Positions 56,230-64,000 of a DNA stretch of 64,000 nucleotides are shown here, one piece after another (the stretch's first letter is position 1; every line of letters begins with the position of its first letter). Both the position numbers and the translations under genes were made by a program. Source of the stretch: Ixodes scapularis (lineage: Eukaryota > Arthropoda > Arachnida > Ixodida > Ixodidae); the NCBI RefSeq assembly GCF_016920785.2, contig NW_024609836.1, forward strand, positions 11,252,018-11,316,017. Reading direction: 5' to 3'. The notes below the pieces were generated by a model, which saw nothing but the letters and a program-made list of their open reading frames with translations, searched no databases and had not been told where the DNA came from.

Positions 56230-56754
56230 TCCCGGGAGGGGGATGCTTTGCTCAAGCAGGGGGTTGCCCTGCTCAAGTTTGCCTGTGGAGCCACAGGCAA
56301 ACTTGAGCTCTAGTCCCTTCCGTGTGGTGTCAGCACTCCAAGCACAGCCTCTTCTGTTCAGTTTTTCTAAAACACGTTTTTCGTCCACGTTTAGAAATGT
56401 CAAATTTCTGGTCAAGGTGGAAAGTTTTGTTTTTAACTGCCTTGTTTTTCTTAAAGCTCTCTTTAACGTCTTCTTTGCAGCTGACAGGCTCTCTTCCAAC
56501 TCGCAGTTTTTCCTTTTTGTGTTTTGCAAAGTTTTCTGCAGTTCAGTTATATGCAGTGTCACGATATCAACTGTATCGTCCAGGCGGTCGTGCACATTTT
56601 CTTCTGAAATGGGGCTTGTCTGAGTGTCCTCCGTGTCAGAGTCTTTTTGGTCCGAGACTCGTGCGGCAGAAATTGATGAAGGACCTGCAGTGGTGGTGGC
56701 ACCTCCACGATCAGCCGGAGGAGCTCGCGGTGCGGGGGGCTTTCTTCGCTTCGG
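56230..56754 (-). pseudogene. P-element exon 3 (coiled coil and pre-core)
   Basis: Begins at a CAG acceptor (GCGCAGCCCAG) with PKRRKPPAPRAPPADRGG, a Ser/Thr/Asp-rich stretch, then a coiled coil (LQKTLQNTKRKNCELEESL... with heptad spacing). Next come FLNVDEKRVLEKLNRRG, WSADTTRKGLELKFACGSTG and SIPLPG. This last group is the conserved DNA-binding HTH-like segment before the transposase core (usual W-----KKAL-L-F--G--GY). Phase 0 acceptor matches the exon 2 donor. Confidence 0.75.
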
Positions 56755-56869
56755 CTGGGCTGCGCAGAAAAGGGAGAGACAGCACAAATCTAAACACAAA
56801 ATAAAATTGTACGCAAACGAGTGAGGCACAGACAGTAATAGTACCTCATATAGTAATAGTAACACTTAC

Positions 56870-56962
56870 GTCTAAAATCAAACAACGAGGTACAGCTGTC
56901 CGCTTAAAACGTCGCCGACCATCTTGTCGGTTCATCTCGTGCTGGTCTTCTTTGAAGTTGCG
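56870..56962 (-). pseudogene. P-element exon 2 (end of THAP finger)
   Basis: 31 codons between a TTGCTTATTTCAG acceptor and a GTAAGT donor, both phase 0. Reads RNFKEDQHEM then RRRFKRTAVP. In THAP fingers the residue two before the ED block is His (C-x2-H-F); here it is Asn (AAC). RLK--AVP is the usual segment closing the fold. Confidence 0.75.
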
Positions 56963-57339
56963 CTGAAATAAGCAAGAAATGAGATTGTTATTTATGTGCA
57001 GATTGGAAGGCACAGACGTTAGTGTAAACAAAAATTGAAGAAATTATTTCCATAATATCTCACGTCAAAACACTCCTGAATATATATATTTTTTTAACTT
57101 TTACCATAAAGTAAGCTTTGTTTTATTTAATTTTGCGACCTTGTACGAAGGGACCGATGTAAGTACTAGTTAAACAGGGACAAGGTCTTGTTATTTCGTC
57201 AAGCACGTCGAGCGGTGCGACATGACCATGAAATATATCAGACGTCGACTACCGAGATATGTCGCGATTTTTGCATTCGCGAGTATCGTCTCGAAAACAT
57301 ATTATTGATCATGCTCGAGATTCACCATCAACGATTATT

Positions 57340-57459
57340 TTGAATTAAAACGAAAGAAACACACAAGAGGACGAAACAGACGACACGTTTCGTCGTCTTG
57401 TCACAAGAGGACGAAACAGACGTTTCGTCCTCTTGTGTGTTTCTTTCGTTTTAATTCAA
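57340..57459. mobile_element. 120-bp hairpin in the P-element first intron
   Basis: TTGAATTAAAACGAAAGAAA at the left is exactly inverted at the right end. Arms continue through CACACAAGAGGACGAAAC. A central CAAGAGGACGAAACAGACG is also repeated directly. Confidence 0.75.
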
Positions 57460-58026
57460 TGTACATTACCAACACGCTCAAGTCTATAACGATTATTTCC
57501 ACACACACAAAAAAGAATCCGACTAAAGAAAGAAAAAGGTTGGTGGCCAGTCGCGAATGAAGGCTATTGATCGAAAGGTGAAGATAGCATGCAGTTACTG
57601 AACTACTGAAACTTGGTGTACGCGCACGCGACAATATTCCGCCCTTATCAGATCGTTTCAGGCTCTTTGAATAGTAAAATAAGCACAAAACGTTATCACA
57701 AAGTTGTGGACGAGCGAGATACTCGCACGCTGGAGAGCTACCGCCTCAACCTATTTTAATCGGCAAGTCTAATTAGTGGATATGCCCTAACGGCAGAAAA
57801 CTGGTATCGATATGGGTATTACCATTAAAACTCGGGATGGAGTACTTTAAAGAATCAATTCCTTACGTCACAACTCCGATTGATCGCTCGATCCGACCGG
57901 TGAGACAAAGCGAGGCCTGATTTTGAGTCGAGCAACTCCGATCATGAAGCAATCGATCGAGCTGCTAAGACAATTTCTGAATAGTGCCTAATATCGTAAT
58001 AAAGTGGTCGTGCTTTTGTAACTTAC

Positions 58027-58179
58027 CTCGCAGAACCTTGAGGTGTTACTTGCCTTACAACAATCGCGTTTGACGCAGGACTCCCATTTCCTTCTTCGTG
58101 CCTTTTCTTGGGGTAAGCGGAAGCATCGGACTCCCTTTGCCGACAAAGCGGCACACAGCGGTACAGAACAGCCGGTCAT
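58027..58179 (-). pseudogene. P-element exon 1, THAP zinc finger
   Basis: 51 codons from ATG (58179-58177) to a GTAAGT donor at 58026-58021. Reads MTGCSVPLC (first Cys pair, C4 and C9), CFRLPQEKARRRKWESCVKR (conserved F-P and Trp) and SRFCE with the third Cys (C50). In P-element transposases this domain binds the subterminal DNA. The frame is also open upstream to 58230, but that part is only one arm of a perfect palindrome, so I start at M-T-G-C. Confidence 0.78.
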
Positions 58180-58205
58180 GCTTGTGCTCGGACGACTGCT
58201 GTTAA

Positions 58206-58254
58206 GATCAGTAGGACCCACCGATCTCATAGAGATCGGTGGGTCCTACTGATC
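58206..58254. repeat. Perfect 23-bp-arm palindrome
   Basis: GATCAGTAGGACCCACCGAT with CTC and its exact reverse complement, separated by ATA, immediately upstream of the THAP exon start codon on the minus strand. Confidence 0.85.
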
Positions 58255-59976
58255 CTAGTGGTAAGACCAGAAAGACTTTTTCGCGCACAGCTCGGCCCAC
58301 GGTGAAAGATAGTCGTGCCGCACGTCCAACCGCACGCACCGCACGCATACTCCGTCGTTTGAACCAAGATCGCGTCGTGGCGAGGAGGTGGCGGCGTGGC
58401 GCGGGTCAAACAATGTCCTCGCCCTGCAAGGCGGCGCTGACATCGAGGCACCCTAGTTTGGGGTAAGGACCTTAGTTTGGGGGCGACCACAGCGCCACCT
58501 CTCGCGCGCTCTACGAATTGGTGCGTGCACGCCTGCAAGCGAGTTTCCAAACTTACCCCCTCTAGTAACCTTGGTTTGCAGTGTCCGCCTGATACATCTC
58601 GGCCATACAGTGGCATATAATTTTTTATGTGCTCGCAGATTGCACAGGCTATTGCTTGTAATGGCACGAGTGTGTAGGCTATTAGAAGGGTGCGGCTAGA
58701 GCAGCTGCATATGCTCCGCTTGCGGAGCAGAGTATCGCAATGGTCCTACATGGGCGACCATGTTGGATCCAAGGCCGCACTGCGGGGAGCGGCCGTCGCT
58801 GCTTCAGGAGATATGCAGGCGCAGATGGCGTGGCTGTGATGCGGCGTGCTGCGGCGTGTGGAACAGAGAAGATATAGTACGGCGACACGTCACGCGTGCA
58901 CCGTCGTCTCGTCATTTGTCTCCTGTTTGTTTCTATGCCATCGGTAGAACGTAGTAGCCGACGAACACGTCACCCCTTTGAAAGCCGTAGTTACGCGTTG
59001 TTGTCTGGTTCGAAGTGCCCGGATATGCCAGTCAAGTATCACTCCGCGAACGCTGCAGACGCGGGCTACGCGATCGTCTTCCTTGTCGTCTGCATCTCAG
59101 ACTTTGGAAACACGTTTTAGAACATCGCTCGCGGTATAAAACAACGCGATCATACTGTACCGAGTGGCTACACATAAAGTTTAATTACCAAAAAACTTTC
59201 AAGCTCGTTCGATTTGAGTGTTTGATGTATTTTTCGCAAAAATAAAGCGAGAAAGATGCTCCGCCCAAAACTTGGCGCCTCCATGGTCGTTTTCCCTCAT
59301 GAAAGTTGGGTCCAGTCCGCCAGTTCGGCGAACGTGACCACTTCTCCGCCGATACGAATTTGCGGCGAAAGGAAAAGAGACTCGATACTTTGGTTCTGCA
59401 AGCGGAGCCTATACAGTTACTCTATGTACAAGGCAGTAGAGCAACCGTGCGGCTCTTATCAGAAGCATTTAACATTGGGTGCATCCAGGCTGGCATAGAC
59501 ATTCTGTGCAGCAGCCAACCTCAGTTTTTAAGGGATGTCAGCCTAATAAGCACGCGCTATGCAAAACGTTCGGGGCTACACACAACGCCAACTTTAAATA
59601 TTCATCTTTTTTCTTTTTTTTTTTTCACACGAGGTATGGAAGTCGAGAACAAATATCCCCTTTAAGTGCGGCGACAACCGCCGTGGTCATCTCAGTCCCG
59701 ACAGGTCTGCTCGATCCGCCGGCGAGCGACGAGCACTCTGGTAATGAGAGGAGCGAAAAATACTTCTATATATTTTATATATTACTGGCGCTGATGCATT
59801 TTGTCTGGTGGGTGATTTCCGGACCGTCAAGCACACAAACGGTTCGCAGAGGCATATTCGACGCAGATAAACGAACAACATGGCGGTGTGTAATCATAGC
59901 CGCTTACAACTTCCGGGCACACAATTCGACCCGGGCTCCGAGCAACTTTTGAAGGTCAAATAGCGTAAAAACAGAT
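58255..59976. other. Unassigned DNA between P-element and Gypsy-2
   Basis: GC-rich near 58.3-58.9 kb. Open frames occur but no motif is recognised. Would include the upstream region of the P-element locus. Confidence 0.4.
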
Positions 59977-60101
59977 TGTGTTGTTGGCTGTTAATGACAC
60001 AGAGCGCTCCCGGTAGCCTCCTGCCTAGACGCCATGTTTATTCTATATCTCCAAAAACCCCCCGTCGTTCTCCTCTTCTTCAGCAAAGCCCTAACAGCAC
60101 A
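59977..60101 (-). repeat. Gypsy-2 3' LTR (short, about 125 bp)
   Basis: On the sense strand starts TGTGCTGTTAG directly after the polypurine tract and ends with the inverted copy CCAACAACACA. An AATAAA signal lies inside (plus 60037-60042). The far boundary is inferred from the TGTG...CACA symmetry; the 5' LTR lies outside the window so it cannot be confirmed. Confidence 0.5.
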
Positions 60102-60113
60102 TCTCCCCCCTTT
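60102..60113 (-). promoter_or_regulatory. Gypsy-2 polypurine tract
   Basis: Sense strand AAAGGGGGGAGA, overlapping the TAA stop of the polyprotein and abutting the LTR start. Confidence 0.8.
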
Positions 60114-63100
60114 AAAACTGAAGTCTATTTACAGGTTTTACAACTCTTCCACTTCGTGTCGTGTACTCAGTCGATCCGATGTCTGGTGCTGCACTTTTAT
60201 CGGTGTCTTCACTCCTAGGCACCGGTGTGAGAACAGTCGATCCGATGTCTGGTGCTGCACTTTTATCGGTGTCTTCACTCCCAGGCATCGGTGTAAGATG
60301 AAAGCTGTTTCGGCGAAGAGTATCTGAATCGGTGTCCACTAAGTATGACCTTGGGTACTCCGTTGCAGATTGCACTGTTCCTCTTTTTCGCTGATCGATA
60401 ATCCAGACCACATCTCCTCTTCTCAATGGTTTGCGTTGTCTTACACCCCGTCGTCTGTCATAGTTGGCCTTTTGTTGATTTGTTCTTTTTCTTTCCCACC
60501 GTTGGAGTTCTTTGGCATTCACAAGCCTAGGTTCCAAACCAGAGGAAACAGATGGAAGGGACGTTCTCAGCCTGCGACCCATGAGTAATTCGGCGGGACT
60601 ATATCCATTTCCCAATGGTGTTGCACGGTAGGATTGCAGTGCGATGTAGCTGTCCGATGTCTTCTTGAGGCTTCTCTTAATAATTCTAACAGCAACTTCA
60701 ACAAATCCATTGCTCTGTGGATATCTTGGACTGGACGTCCTGTGTTCAAAACCCCATTCGTGGGCGTACTGCTGAAATGCACTTCCAATGATTCGCTGGA
60801 ACTGTGGTCCATTGTCACTGAACACAACTTCAGGCGTCCCATGTCTTGCAAAAATTGACTTTAGGTGTATTATTACACCGTTTGATGTCATAGTATTCAG
60901 AAGAGCAATTTCTGGATATCTCGAGTAATAGTCAATTACTAGAAGATAGTTCTTTCCTGACAGGTAGAACAGATCCATTGCTACTTTCTGCCAAGGACGC
61001 TCTGGAAAGTTGGATGGCATCAAAGGTTCATGGCGGTTGGACGCTTCTTTGATGCATTCTGGACATCTGCGTACCATACTTTCGATGGCTGTTGAAAGTC
61101 CTGGCCACCATACAGAGTCTTTGGCTCGAGCTCTGCACTTGGTGATTCCTTGATGACCCTGGTGGATCTTCAGCAGAATATCAGGACGCATGGACAGCGG
61201 TATGATGAGTCTTGATCCTCTCATGAGCAGTCCATCTTGAACGGCGATCTCTGATCGATGTTGCCAATACTCTTTGCAGCTGTTAGGGACCTCTTTTCGG
61301 ATGGGCCACCCTTTTTCGCTGTACCATGCCAACTGTTTGCATGTAGAGTCCCTGGCCTGCTTATCTTTGATTTCTTGTAGTCTCTTTTCTGTCGCGGGAA
61401 GGTCAGCTGTCACCCCCTTGACATATGCAGCCACCTCTTGCTCCAGATCTCTGTCACCAGTTTCGTTTAGAGGCTGTCGGGACAATGTGTCCGCCGCAAT
61501 TAAAGACTTTCCTGGAATGTGTTTCATCACATAGGAGAATCTCATCATTCTCATCTTCATTCTTTGAAGTCTAGGTGTGATGTCAGCTAGATTTTTAGAC
61601 ATGAAGATTGGCACAAGCGGCTTGTGGTCGGTTTCAATTTCAATGTGAAGGCCCGTGATGAAATCTTGAAACCTTTCACATGCCCAAACTACCGCTAGGC
61701 CTTCCTTCTCCACCTGTGCGTACCTTTTTTCCGTCTCTGTGAGTGTCCGTGAAGCGTACGCCACAGGTTTGTAGGACCCGTCTTTTTGAATCTGCCGAAG
61801 CACAGCCCCCAAGCCATATGATGAAGCATCGGCTGAAATCACTGTCTTCTTTTTTGGGTCGAACAGCGTCAGTACAGGACTCGTGGTGAGTGCGTGCTTG
61901 AGCTGATCGAAGCTTCTCTGCTGTTCCGTAGCCCAAACCCATTGGTTCTTCGAGCTCAGAAGAGAATTGAGTGGGTAGGCGATATGTGACATGTTCGGTA
62001 TGAACTTTGTCAAATAATTGACCATGCCCAGAAAACTTCTTAGTTCATGAACACTTGAGGGAGGCTTCATGTCAACGATAGCCTCGAATTTGGCGCTGTC
62101 TGGGCGAATTCCTTTGCGGTCGATGATGTGACCCAGGAACTTCACTCTTTGTACGTTAAATTCGCACTTGTCCGGATTCAAAGTCATTCCTTTCGCCTGG
62201 AGACGTTCCAGAACTAGGCGGAGTCTGTCATCATGCTCTTGTTGGGAGCTGGCATAAATGAGAACGTCGTCCATGTTGCATACAACACCTTCGAGACCGT
62301 TCAGAAACTGCGACATCTTCTTTTGGAAAAATTCTGGAGCCGATGATATTCCAAACGGTAGTCTCTTGAATTTGAACCTTCCGAAGGGTGTGATGAAAGT
62401 CGTTAGAGCTTGGGACTCCTCAGCAAGCTCAAATTGCCAAAACCCAGAATTGGCGTCGATCTTTGAAAAATAGCGTGCTCCGGTGAGCTGCCCGAAAACG
62501 TGTTCTCCTACAGGTAGTGGGTGAACTTCTCTTTCGACGAACTTGTTGAGGTCCGTTAGATCTACGCAAATTCGGACCTCTCCGTTGGGTTTTCTCACGA
62601 TCACCATTCCAGAGCACCATTCAGTTGGCTCCTCGATTGGCTCGATTATTCCCATCTTTACCATTTCTTCGAGCTTCGTCTTGGTCTTGCCGAGAAGAGG
62701 AATGGCCACTCTTCGAGGTGTCATCATTGCGAAAGGTACAGCGTCAGGTTTCAGTTTGATCTTGTACGGAATCTTGACGTGACCCAACCCAGAAAATAAC
62801 TTCGGGTATTCTCTTTTTGGGTCGACTGTGCAGCTTCGCACGGCCCCAACTTGATCAAGGCGCTGTACGATGCCTAATCGTTCACTTGCATCTCTTGAGA
62901 GAAGTGGCTGTTCCAGGTCTTCCACGATGTAGATGTCGGTCATGAATGTTTTGCCCCTGTAGTAAAGGGTCTCGTTCATGACACCAAGAACTGTCAAGGA
63001 TTTCTTACTTGGACCCTTGAGGACTTTCTTGGGATTCTGTAGAGAGACATCATTGAAGAGTTCTTTGTACATCTTCTCAGGAATAACGGTGACGTCGGCC

Positions 63101-64000
63101 CCCGTGTCGACTTTGAATGTAATGGAGACTTCTCGGACGTCAACCTTGACTATCCATCGCTGTCCCTCTGACGTGAGCACGGTGCCAAGAAATGCCGTCT
63201 CAGACGTTGTTACCTCCCTCAGGGTGGTAGAGCTTCTGCAAACCCGTGCGTAGCGCCCCTGTCTTCTGCATTTGTTGCATGTTGCTTTTATCGCAGGGCA
63301 CTTGTTCGTTTTATGCCGTTCATTGCCACATCTTGAACAGACTTTCTCGGATGTTGGTAAACTCGATCGAGAAGTTTTCTTTTCTCCATTTCTTTCCTTT
63401 CCTTCCTGTTGACTTGCTTCTTTTCTGAAGATTCTGTCAACGTTTTCTTCTGGGGACTTGTGGAGCGCAACTTGCTGTTTCTTGACAGCTTCAAACTGTC
63501 GACCCAGATTTGTAGCCTTCTCGAGTGTCAATTCCGGATCTAGTTGCATTTTCTCCGACAGTTTTTGGTTGAGGACCCCGACGACAATGCGATCTCGAAT
63601 CATCTCCTCGTGTAGGACGCTGAAGTCGCAAGTCTTGGCGAGGCTATGAAGTTCTGTTATAAATTCTTCCACGCCCTCGCCTTCCCGCTGACTTCTTTTG
63701 TGGAACTTCGCTCTCTCGTAGATGACGTTTCGTCGGACTACGAAGTGTCGCTCGAAAGCTGAAAGGACTTCTTCGTACTTCTCCATCTTTGCTGGAGGCA
63801 GGTTCAACGAGAGAAGGATATCGTCTGCTTTGTCGCCCATAAAGTAGATAAGGCCGTTGACCTGCTCAGGCTCAGGTTTTTCCGATAGTCCACTGATGAC
63901 GCGGAAACGTTCGAATCGCCGCTTCCAATGAGGCCATTCATCGGGGCTGGCGAAATCGAATTCCGCGGGAGGTTGGCACTGGAATGAGTTGGCGTTTGCC
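60112..64000 (-). CDS. Gypsy-2 gag-pro-pol polyprotein (partial, open to window edge)
   Basis: One uninterrupted frame: 1242 codons from the Met at 63840 plus 53 more codons to the edge, with no stop. Those upstream codons are clearly gag (EFDFASPDEWPHWKRRFERF), so the Met at 63840 is internal. Numbering from it: zinc knuckle C168/C171/H176/C181; a second knuckle C188/C191/C201 whose His position is Arg196; protease DTGAD 245-249; RT with CNMDD 521-525; RNase H D671; integrase zinc finger H893/H896/C926/C929; catalytic D956/D1009/E1048, the last pair 38 residues apart instead of the usual 35. Gag and pol are fused in one frame as in K02A2.6-type/Mag-like elements. A 22-residue tandem repeat lies near the end. 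No env. Confidence 0.92.
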   Translation of the reverse strand, partial: ANANSFQCQPPAEFDFASPDEWPHWKRRFERFRVISGLSEKPEPEQVNGLIYFMGDKADDILLSLNLPPAKMEKYEEVLSAFERHFVVRRNVIYERAKFHKRSQREGEGVEEFITELHSLAKTCDFSVLHEEMIRDRIVVGVLNQKLSEKMQLDPELTLEKATNLGRQFEAVKKQQVALHKSPEENVDRIFRKEASQQEGKERNGEKKTSRSSLPTSEKVCSRCGNERHKTNKCPAIKATCNKCRRQGRYARVCRSSTTLREVTTSETAFLGTVLTSEGQRWIVKVDVREVSITFKVDTGADVTVIPEKMYKELFNDVSLQNPKKVLKGPSKKSLTVLGVMNETLYYRGKTFMTDIYIVEDLEQPLLSRDASERLGIVQRLDQVGAVRSCTVDPKREYPKLFSGLGHVKIPYKIKLKPDAVPFAMMTPRRVAIPLLGKTKTKLEEMVKMGIIEPIEEPTEWCSGMVIVRKPNGEVRICVDLTDLNKFVEREVHPLPVGEHVFGQLTGARYFSKIDANSGFWQFELAEESQALTTFITPFGRFKFKRLPFGISSAPEFFQKKMSQFLNGLEGVVCNMDDVLIYASSQQEHDDRLRLVLERLQAKGMTLNPDKCEFNVQRVKFLGHIIDRKGIRPDSAKFEAIVDMKPPSSVHELRSFLGMVNYLTKFIPNMSHIAYPLNSLLSSKNQWVWATEQQRSFDQLKHALTTSPVLTLFDPKKKTVISADASSYGLGAVLRQIQKDGSYKPVAYASRTLTETEKRYAQVEKEGLAVVWACERFQDFITGLHIEIETDHKPLVPIFMSKNLADITPRLQRMKMRMMRFSYVMKHIPGKSLIAADTLSRQPLNETGDRDLEQEVAAYVKGVTADLPATEKRLQEIKDKQARDSTCKQLAWYSEKGWPIRKEVPNSCKEYWQHRSEIAVQDGLLMRGSRLIIPLSMRPDILLKIHQGHQGITKCRARAKDSVWWPGLSTAIESMVRRCPECIKEASNRHEPLMPSNFPERPWQKVAMDLFYLSGKNYLLVIDYYSRYPEIALLNTMTSNGVIIHLKSIFARHGTPEVVFSDNGPQFQRIIGSAFQQYAHEWGFEHRTSSPRYPQSNGFVEVAVRIIKRSLKKTSDSYIALQSYRATPLGNGYSPAELLMGRRLRTSLPSVSSGLEPRLVNAKELQRWERKRTNQQKANYDRRRGVRQRKPLRRGDVVWIIDQRKRGTVQSATEYPRSYLVDTDSDTLRRNSFHLTPMPGSEDTDKSAAPDIGSTVLTPVPRSEDTDKSAAPDIGSTEYTTRSGRVVKPVNRLQF
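60168..60299 (-). repeat. 66-bp tandem duplication at the polyprotein C-terminus
   Basis: Units 60168-60233 and 60234-60299 differ at only a few positions. Each encodes a 22-residue unit with SEDTDKSAAPDIGST. The length is a multiple of three, so the frame is kept. Confidence 0.88.

Larger units (their letters stand above)
49143..58179 (-). pseudogene. P-element-like (THAP) transposase locus, multiply interrupted
   Basis: Minus-strand DNA transposase of the P-element/THAP9 type, which would cut and paste its own transposon. Order: THAP exon 1 (58179-58027), exon 2 (56962-56870), exon 3 with coiled coil (56754-56230), transposase core (55960-55590), then after a LINE the rest of the core and C-terminus (50808-49143). 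Two introns with plausible GT-AG ends are readable. The copy is interrupted by LINE-F, a repeat at about 55975-56229 and a 196-bp hAT-type MITE, and has at least two frameshifts. I could not find the element's own terminal inverted repeats or target duplication. Confidence 0.8.

Noticed and set aside
56059..56865. A single 268-codon protein starting MLLLLYEVLLLS
   Set aside because: Its first part reads through an intron (56755-56869) and its last part reads a repeat insertion; only the middle is transposase exon 3.

Overview
This window looks like a stretch of an animal genome, probably an arthropod and plausibly a tick or other chelicerate. That is an inference from the mix of repeats: Ty3/Gypsy, CR1-like LINEs, hAT, Harbinger-like, Tc1/mariner-type, a THAP/P-element transposase and a tRNA-derived SINE. 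I find no convincing single-copy host gene, rRNA, CRISPR array or bacterial-style operon. Nearly everything that can be named is a transposable element (TE) or its debris, and much of it is nested.

Layout. 1-2.1 kb is AT-rich and unassigned; a 215-bp Harbinger-type hairpin sits at 2.14 kb. 2.8-8.3 kb holds two broken plus-strand LINEs, one split by a 1.95-kb hAT-like element (4472-6422). A second hAT-like element with a perfect 8-bp target duplication lies at 8688-9836, and a near-perfect 176-bp hairpin at 10726-10901. From 12.4 to 25.4 kb one minus-strand LINE is split twice: by a 4163-bp inverted-repeat (foldback) element full of palindromic minisatellite (13520-17682), and by a complete Ty3/Gypsy retrotransposon (18874-24758) whose two 384-bp LTRs look identical although its gag and pol are broken.

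25.4-36.8 kb is mostly unassigned DNA with small hairpins, a 12-bp minisatellite, a broken THAP-domain exon pair (32.9-34.1 kb), two inverted copies of a tRNA-Ser-like SINE and long poly-C/poly-G tracts. 36.9-42.3 kb is a nearly full-length minus-strand LINE interrupted by a solo LTR and by a TA-flanked element carrying ACTGGT-rich repeats. 43.9-47.55 kb is a 3.65-kb element with CACTG ends. 49.1-58.2 kb is a minus-strand P-element-like (THAP) transposase locus with recognisable introns. It is interrupted by a full-length LINE (which itself carries the 3' tail of a second, different LINE), by a 196-bp hAT-type insertion and by another repeat. 60.0-64.0 kb is the 3' part of a second Ty3/Gypsy element whose gag-pro-pol reading frame is open for about 1295 codons and runs off the window edge.

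The reading frames do not cooperate in a host pathway. What can be read is a relative order of insertions. Several junctions are exact at the base level: target duplications are visible, and in at least two cases removing the insert plus one target copy restores the interrupted reading frame. The best candidates for something undescribed are the giant inverted minisatellite element at 13.5-17.7 kb and the THAP loci in which the last zinc-binding histidine reads as asparagine in both copies.
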